Positions 21,796 to 27,665 of a stretch of 27,665 nucleotides of DNA are shown one piece after another. Numbering within the stretch: the first letter of the stretch is position 1; each line of letters begins with the position of its first letter. The notes under the pieces are model-generated. The model saw only the letters and a list, made by a program, of their open reading frames with translations. It had not been told where the DNA came from and made no database searches. Source of the stretch: Saccoglossus kowalevskii (taxonomy: Eukaryota; Hemichordata; Enteropneusta; Harrimaniidae); contig NW_003130563.1 in the NCBI RefSeq assembly GCF_000003605.2, positions 1 through 27,665 of the forward strand. The letters run 5' to 3'. A program made the position numbers and the translations under genes.

Positions 21796-22737
21796 CTAAG
21801 TCATTGGCACGACACCCCCGCAGTTAAATTTCGAAAACATTAAGTAAATTTGTCGAGAATGCCCCATAAATAAGCAGGCTATCACAATAGACCACAGGAA
21901 AATCGACGACAAACTGTGTACAAAGTTGAGAAAAGCGATTGCAAAGTTGGTAGTTTCATTCGGGATTGTTACCTGTGATATCATATAAACAAGTCCCATA
22001 GTTAAAAGTTCGAAAATGTGAAAACTAGTTCCTAATTTGTTGTTAAATTACCGTAGTGTTGCTCAAAGTATGTAGAGGTCATAGGTCATTTTTAAATGGC
22101 ACTTTTGCAAGCGATATCGATTTTGAAACTTTGAAAAACATGAAATAGCCGCCAATTCGGTTCAATTTCAAATAGTCCATGCAGCTGTGTTGTTAGGTGA
22201 CCAACTCATGTTTAAAGTAAAGCACAATCGGGCGTGGTTAGTACTTGCATGGGAGACTCACTGAGTAAACAAGCTGTTGTTTTTTCTTTTTGTTTCATCA
22301 CACGCACGGAAAAAATATAAGGCGACATTCATGCATTTTTTCTTACTGTGATGTCAATCATTTTTGTGGAAAATCGTGGAATTTTTGTATTTTTTTAATT
22401 AATGAAAAGTTTTAAAATTTCGTATATTTTTAAAAAACAAGTTGTTGGTGTCTGCAGGCACGTAGTGGGTTTCATGCTGTTAATACACCGTGCAAAGTTG
22501 TTCAAAGTGATTGCAAAGTTGTGCAAAGTGATTTCAAAGTTTATAGATGTATTTGTTTATATGACCTAAGTTGTTGGCATCTAGAAACACGCAGTTGTAA
22601 AGTCAAGAAATTTAATAAAGGCCAGTTGAAAGCAGCCTGTGGATGTTCACATGAGCTGACTGTAAACTGTTGGAAAACTGCGTGCAAAGTTGGAAAAAGC
22701 GGTTGAAATGTTGGCGAAATTGCTTGTATATTTAACC
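21796..22737 (+). repeat. Array unit 24, long form (942 bp), near twin of unit 13
   Basis: Complete long unit matching unit 13 at a 10,065-bp offset. An extra C at its right end (AACCCTAAG) accounts for the one-base length difference. Confidence 0.96.
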
Positions 22738-23678
22738 CTAAGTCATTGGCACGACACTCCCGCAGTTAAATTTCAAAAACATTAAGTAAATGTCTCGAGA
22801 ATGCCCCATAAATAAGCAGACTATCACAATAGACCACAGGAAAATCGACGAGAAACTGTGCACAAAGTTGTGAGAAGCGATTGCAAAGTTGGTAGTTTCA
22901 TTCGGGATTGTTACCTGTGATATCATATTAACAAGTCCCATAGTTAAAAGTTCGAAAATGTGAAAACTAGTTCGTAATTTGTTGTTAAATTACCGTAGTG
23001 TTGCTCAAACTATGTAGAGGTCATAGGTCATTTTTAAAAGGCACTTTTGCAAGCGATATCGATTTTGAAACTTTCAAAAACATGAAATAGCTGGCAATTC
23101 GTTTCAATTTCAAATAGTCCATGCAGCTGTGTTGTTAGGTGACCAACTCATGTTTAAAGTAAAGCACAATCGGGCGTGGTTAGTACTTGCATGGGAGACT
23201 CACTGAGAAAACAAGCTGTTGTTTTTTCTTTTTGTTTCATCACACGCACGGAAAAAATATAAGGCGACATTCATGCATTTTTTCTTACTGTGATGTCAAT
23301 CATTTCTTGTGAAAAATCGTGGAATTTTTGTATTTGTTTAATTAATGAAAAGTTTTAAAATTTCGTATTTTTTTAAAAACTAGTTGTTTGTGTCTGCAGG
23401 CACGTAGTGGGATTTATGCTGTTAATACTCCGTGCAAAGTTGTTCAAAGTGATTGCAAAGTTGTGAAAAGTGATTTCAAAGTTTATAGATGTATTTGTTT
23501 ATATGACCTAAGTTGTTGGCATATAGAAACACGCAGTTGTAAAGTCAAGAAATTTAATAAAGGCCAGTTGAAAGCAGCCTGTGGATGTTCATATGAGCTG
23601 ACTGTAAACTGTTGGAAAACTGCGTGCAAAGTTGGAAAAAGCGGTTGAAATTTTGGCGAAGTTGCTTGTATATTTAAC
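22738..23678 (+). repeat. Array unit 25, long form (941 bp)
   Basis: Complete long unit. It combines GAATGCCCC (units 13, 14, 24) with TTTCAAAAACATT and GAGAAGCG (units 10 and 26), indicating past exchange between lineages. Confidence 0.96.
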
Positions 23679-24618
23679 CTAAGTCATTGGCACGACACTC
23701 CCGCAGTTAAATTTCAAAAACATTAAGTAAATGTCTCGAGAATGCCTCATAAATAAGCAGACTATCACAATAGACCACAGGAAAATCGACGAGAAACTGT
23801 GTACAAAGTTGTGAGAAGCGATTGCAAAGTTGGTAGTTTCATTCGGGATTGTTACCTGTGATATCATATTAACAAGTCCCATAGTTAAAAGTTCGAAAAT
23901 GTGAAAACTAGTTCCTAATTTGTTGTTAAATTACCGTAGTGTTGCTCAAACTATGTAGAGGTCATAGGTCATTTTTAAAAGGCACTCTTGCAAGCGATAT
24001 CGATTTTGAAACTTTCAAAAACATGAAATAGTCACCAATTCGGTTCAATTTCAAATAGTCCATGCAGCTGTGTTGTTAGGTGACCAACTCATGTTTAAAG
24101 TAAAGCACAATCGGGCGTGGTTAGTACTTGCATGGGAGACTCACTGAGAAAAGAAGCTGTTGTTTTTTCTTTTTATTTCATCACACGCACGAAAAAAATA
24201 TATGGCGACATTCATGCATTTTTTCTTACTGTGATGTCAATCATTTCTTGTGAAAAATCGTGGAATTTTGGTATTTGTTTAATTAATGAAAAGTTTTAAA
24301 ATTTCGTATTTTTTAAAAACAAGTTGTTTGTGTCTGCAGGCACGTAGTGGGATTTATGCTGTTAATACTCCGTGCAAAGTTGTTCAAAGTGATTGCAAAG
24401 TTGTGCAAAGTGATTTCAAAGTTTATAGATGTATTTGTTTATATGACCTAAGTTGTTGGCATATAGAAACACGCAGTTGTAAAGTCAAGAAATTTAATAA
24501 AGGCCAGTTGAAAGCAGCCTGTGGATGTTCACATGAGCTGACAGTAAACTGTTGGAAAACTGCGTGCAAAGTAGGAAAAAGCGGTTGAAATGTTGGCGAA
24601 ATTGCTTGTATATTTAAC
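23679..24618 (+). repeat. Array unit 26, long form (940 bp)
   Basis: Complete long unit closest to unit 10 at its left and unit 9 at its right. Its T6-A5 run keeps the + strand frame open from ATG at 24286, giving the longest uninterrupted + frame (100 codons). Confidence 0.96.
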
Positions 24619-25556
24619 CTAAGTCATTGGCACGACACTCCCGCAGTTAAATTTCGAAAACATTAAGTAAATGTCTCGAGAATGCCTCATAAATAAGCAG
24701 ACTATCACAATAGACCACAGGAAAATCGACGAGAAACTGTGTACAAAGTTGTGAAAAGCGATTGCAAAGTTGGTAGTTTCATTCGGCATTGTTACCTGTG
24801 ATATCATATAAACAATTCCCATAGTTAAAAGTCGAAAATGTGAAAACTAGTTCCTAATTTATTGTTAAATTACCGTAGTGTTGCTCAAAGTATGTAGAGG
24901 TCATAGGTAATTTTTAAAGGCACTTTTGCAAGCGATATCGATTTTGAAACTTTGAAAAACATGAAATAGCCGCCAATTCGGTTCATTTCAATAGTCCATG
25001 CAGCTGTGTTGTTAGGTGACCAACCCATGTTTAAAGTAAAGCATAATTGGGCGTGGTTAGTACTTGCATGGGAGACACACCGAGTAAACAAGCTGTTGTT
25101 TTTTCCTTGTGTGTCATCACACTCACGGAAAAGATATAAGGCGACATTCATGCATTTTTTCTTACTGTGATGTCAATCATTTCTTGTGGAAAATCGTGGA
25201 ATTTTTGTATTTGTTTAATTAATGAAAAGTTTTAAAATTTCGTATTTTTTTAAAAAACAAACTGTTGGGGTCTGCAGGCACGTCGTGGGTTTTATGCTGT
25301 TAATACTCCGTGCAAAGTTGTTCAAAGTGATTGCAAAGTTGTGCAAAGTGATTTCAAAGTTTATAGATGTATTTGTATATATGACCTAAGCTGTGTGCAT
25401 ATAGAAACGCGCATTTGTAAAGTCAAGAAATTTAATAAAGGCCAGTTGAAAGCAGCTTGTGGATGCTCACATGAGCTGACTGTAAACTGTTGGAAAACTG
25501 CGAGCAAAGTTGGAAAAAGCGGTTGAAATGTTGGCGAAGTTGCTTGTATATTTAAC
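24619..25556 (+). repeat. Array unit 27, long form, start of the divergent right block (938 bp)
   Basis: Complete long unit. From about 25070 it carries variants not seen to the left: GACACACCGAG, CCTTGTGTGTCATCACACTC, GAAAAGATATAAG and CAAACTGTTGGGG. Confidence 0.96.
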
Positions 25557-26493
25557 CTAAGTCATTGGCACGACACCCCCGCAGTTACATTTCGAAAACA
25601 TTAAGTAAATGTTTCGTGAATGCCTCATAAATTAAAAGTCTATCACAATAGACCACCGGAAAATCGACGACAAACTGTGTACAAAGTTGTGAAAAGCGAT
25701 TGCAAAGTTGGTAGTTTTTCATTCGGGATTGTTACCTGTGATATCATATTAAGAGGTCCCATAGTTAAAAGTTCGAAAATGTGAAAACTAGTTCGTAATT
25801 TGCTGTTAAATTATCGTAGTGTTGCTCAAAGTATGTAGAGGTCATAGGTCATTTTTAAAAGGCACTTTTGCAAGCGATATCGATTTTGAAACTTTGAAAA
25901 ACATGAAATAGCCGCCAATTCGGTTCAATTTCAAATAGTCCATGTAGCTGTGTTGTTAGGTGACCAACTCATGTTTAAAGTAAAGCACAATCGGGCGTGG
26001 TTGTACTGAGACACACTGAGTAAACAAGCTGTTGTTTTTTCCTTTTGTGTCATCACACTCACGGAAAAGATATAAGGCGACATTCATGCATTTTTTTCTT
26101 ACTGTGATGTCAATCATTTCTTGTGGAAAATCGTGGAATTCTTGTATTTTTTTAATTAATGAAAAGTTTTAAAATTTCGTATATTTTTAAAAAACAAACT
26201 GTTGGGGTCTGCAGGCACGTAGTGGGTTTTATGCTGTTAATACTCCGTGCAAAGTTGTTCAAAGTGATTGCAAAGTTGTGCAAAGTGATTTCAAAGTTTA
26301 TAGATGTATTTATATATATGACCTAAGTTGTTGGCATATAGAAACGCGCAGTTGTAAAGTCAAGAAATTTAATAAAGGCCAGTTGAAAGCAGCTTGTGGA
26401 TGCTCACATGAGCTGACTGTAAACTGTTGGAAAACTGCGAGCAAAGTTGGAAAAAGCGGTTGAAATGTTGGCGAAGTTGCTTGTATATTTAAC
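25557..26493 (+). repeat. Array unit 28, long form, divergent (937 bp)
   Basis: Complete long unit with many right-block variants: GTTACATTTCG, TTAAGAGGTCCC, TTGCTGTTAAATTATCG and GATATAAG. Two extra T (GGTAGTTTTTCATT near 25709) shift the - strand frame. Confidence 0.95.
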
Positions 26494-27350
26494 CTAAGTC
26501 ATTGGCACGACACCTCCGCAGTTACATTTCGAAAACATTAAGTAAATGTTTCGAGAACGCCTCATAAATAAGAAGACTATCACAATAGACCACCGGAAAA
26601 TCGACGACAAACTGTGTACAAAGTTGTGAAAAGCGATTGCAAAGTTGGTAGTTTGATTCGGGATTGTTACCTGTGATATCATATTAAGAGGTCCCATAGT
26701 TAAAAGTTCGAAAATGTGAAAACTAGTTCGTAATTTGCTGTTAAATTATCGTAGTGTTGCTCAAAGTATGTAGAGGTCATAGGTCATTTTTAAAAGGCAC
26801 TTTTGCAAGCGATATCGATTTTTAAACTTTCGAAAACATGAAATAGCCGCCAATTCGGTTCAATTTCAAATAGTCCATGCAGCTGTGTTGTTAGGTGACC
26901 AACTCATGTTTAAAGTAAAGCGCAATCGGGAGTGGTTAGTATTTGCATGGGAGACTCACTGAGTAAACAAGCTTTTTTTTTTTCCTTTTGTGTCATCACA
27001 CTCACGGAAATGATATAAGGCGATATTCATGCATTTTTACTTACTGTGATGTCAATCATTTCTTGTGGAAAATCGTGGAATTTTTGTATTTTCTTTAATT
27101 AATGAAAAGTTTTAAAATTTCGTATATTTTTAAAAAACAAGTTGTTGGTGTCTGCAGGCACGTAGTGTGTTTTATACTGTTAACACACCGTGCAAAGTTG
27201 TGCAAAGCGATTTCAAAGTTTATAGATGTATTTGTATATATGACCTAAGTTGTTGGCATACAGAAACGCGCAGTTGTAAATTCAACAAATTTAATAAAGG
27301 TAACTTGAAAGCAGTCTGTGGATGTTCACATAAGCTGACTGTAAACTGTT
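26494..27350 (+). repeat. Array unit 29, long form truncated by a 150-bp deletion (857 bp left)
   Basis: Divergent unit. It has one 21-bp repeat copy (27191-27211) instead of two before TTCAAAG. Its last part is lost: CTGTT at 27346-27350 is followed at once by ATCACAATAG, which normally lies 150 bp further on. The end of this unit and the first 85 bases of the next, with the phase mark, are missing. Confidence 0.93.
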
Positions 27351-27665
27351 ATCACAATAGACCACCGGAAAATCGACGACAAACTGTGTACAAAGTTGTG
27401 AAAAGCGATTGCAAAATTGGTAGTTTCATTCGGGATTGTTACCTGTGATATCAAATAAACAAGTCCCATAGTTAAAAGTTCGAAAATGTGAAAACTAGTT
27501 CCTAATTTGCAGTTAAATTACCGTAGTGTTGCTCAAAGTATGTAGAGGTCATAGGTAATTTTTAAAAGGCACTTTTGCAAGCGATATCGATTTTGAAACT
27601 TTGAAAAACATGAAATAGCCGCCAATTCGGTTCAATTTCAAATAGTCCATGCAGCTGTGTTGTTA
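27351..27665 (+). repeat. Partial array unit 30 at the right window edge
   Basis: It begins at unit position 86, directly after the deletion, and is cut by the window end near unit position 400. The array therefore still continues at the right edge. Confidence 0.93.

Larger units (their letters stand above)
1..27665. repeat. Tandem satellite array, unit about 942 bp (short form about 896 bp)
   Basis: The same block of sequence recurs head to tail across the whole window. Intervals between successive CTAAGTCATTGGCAC marks are 942, 942, 943, 940, 930, 940, 896, 895, 941, 942, 1514, 889, 941, 890, 893, 942, 896, 941, 935, 940, 895, 896, 896, 942, 941, 940, 938 and 937 bp. All units share one orientation. 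Units differ by scattered substitutions and small indels, so the array is well homogenised but not identical. No unit is interrupted by a mobile element or a recognisable gene. Array organisation is seen directly; the label satellite and a heterochromatic location are inference. I do not recognise the family. Confidence 0.98.

Noticed and set aside
1-27665. Many small open frames of 60-100 codons on both strands as protein-coding genes
   Set aside because: They are the same two or three frames repeated because the DNA is repeated. A third set on the - strand (61 codons, for example 1666-1851) is only the antisense shadow of the + frame. None shows a recognisable domain and many copies are broken.
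1-27665. A tandem RNA gene array (5S rRNA, rDNA, tRNA, U6 or similar)
   Set aside because: I saw no 5S, 18S or 28S core, no tRNA A-box and B-box pair and no U6-like start. GTTCGAAA near unit position 212 recalls part of a B-box but lacks the GG and CC flanks and a paired A-box.
1-27665. CRISPR array
   Set aside because: The repeat is nearly 1 kb and continuous, with no alternation of short identical repeats and unique spacers. The 21-bp internal repeat has only about two copies and no spacers.
1-27665. Transposable element or helitron-type tandem insertion
   Set aside because: There are no terminal repeats, target-site duplications or element proteins, and units abut without gaps.

Overview
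The whole window is one head-to-tail tandem array of a complex satellite-type repeat. Unit length is about 942 bp, with a recurrent short form of about 896 bp. I found no conventional protein gene, rRNA, tRNA, transposase, reverse transcriptase, CRISPR array or flanking unique sequence. Using the start of CTAAGTCATTGGCAC as a phase mark, 29 marks can be placed, from 17 to 26494. Two further units lost the mark through internal deletions, giving about 31 whole or partial units. The window opens and closes inside a unit, so neither end of the array is shown with certainty.

Organism: a kilobase-scale, homogenised, AT-rich tandem repeat (roughly 35-38% GC on lines counted by hand) spanning more than 27 kb fits eukaryotic heterochromatin (pericentromeric, subtelomeric, sex or B chromosome). 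CpG is not obviously depleted (25 CpG counted in the unit at 959-1900), which argues against a heavily methylated vertebrate genome. An invertebrate animal is my best guess, but nothing here fixes the lineage.

Layout: 1-5653 holds mostly long units of 940-943 bp, one shortened to 930 bp by an 11-bp deletion. From 5654 to 7444 there are two short units. From 7445 to 10841 there are long units, ending in a fused unit of 1514 bp. From 10842 to 21795 short and long units are mixed, with several local families of near-identical units. From 21796 to 24618 there are long units, one nearly identical to a unit 10,065 bp upstream. From about 25040 to 27665 the units become more divergent and carry an extra 150-bp deletion and a 21-bp contraction, as expected near an array edge.

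Inside one unit: a 21-bp tandem repeat sets CAAAGT motifs at alternating 10- and 11-bp steps. Three diverged internal copies (modules A, B, C) share a TGCAAAGTTG start and related downstream sequence. One perfect AGGTCA-T-AGGTCA direct repeat (a DR1 nuclear-receptor-type motif) is intact in 27 of 31 copies. A TATA-like element and an AATAAA hexamer lie about 300 bp apart on the + strand. Two short open frames recur (a Cys-rich 61-aa frame on +, a hydrophobic 67-aa frame on -), but stops, frameshifts and amino-acid-changing variants suggest they are products of repeat homogenisation rather than genes.
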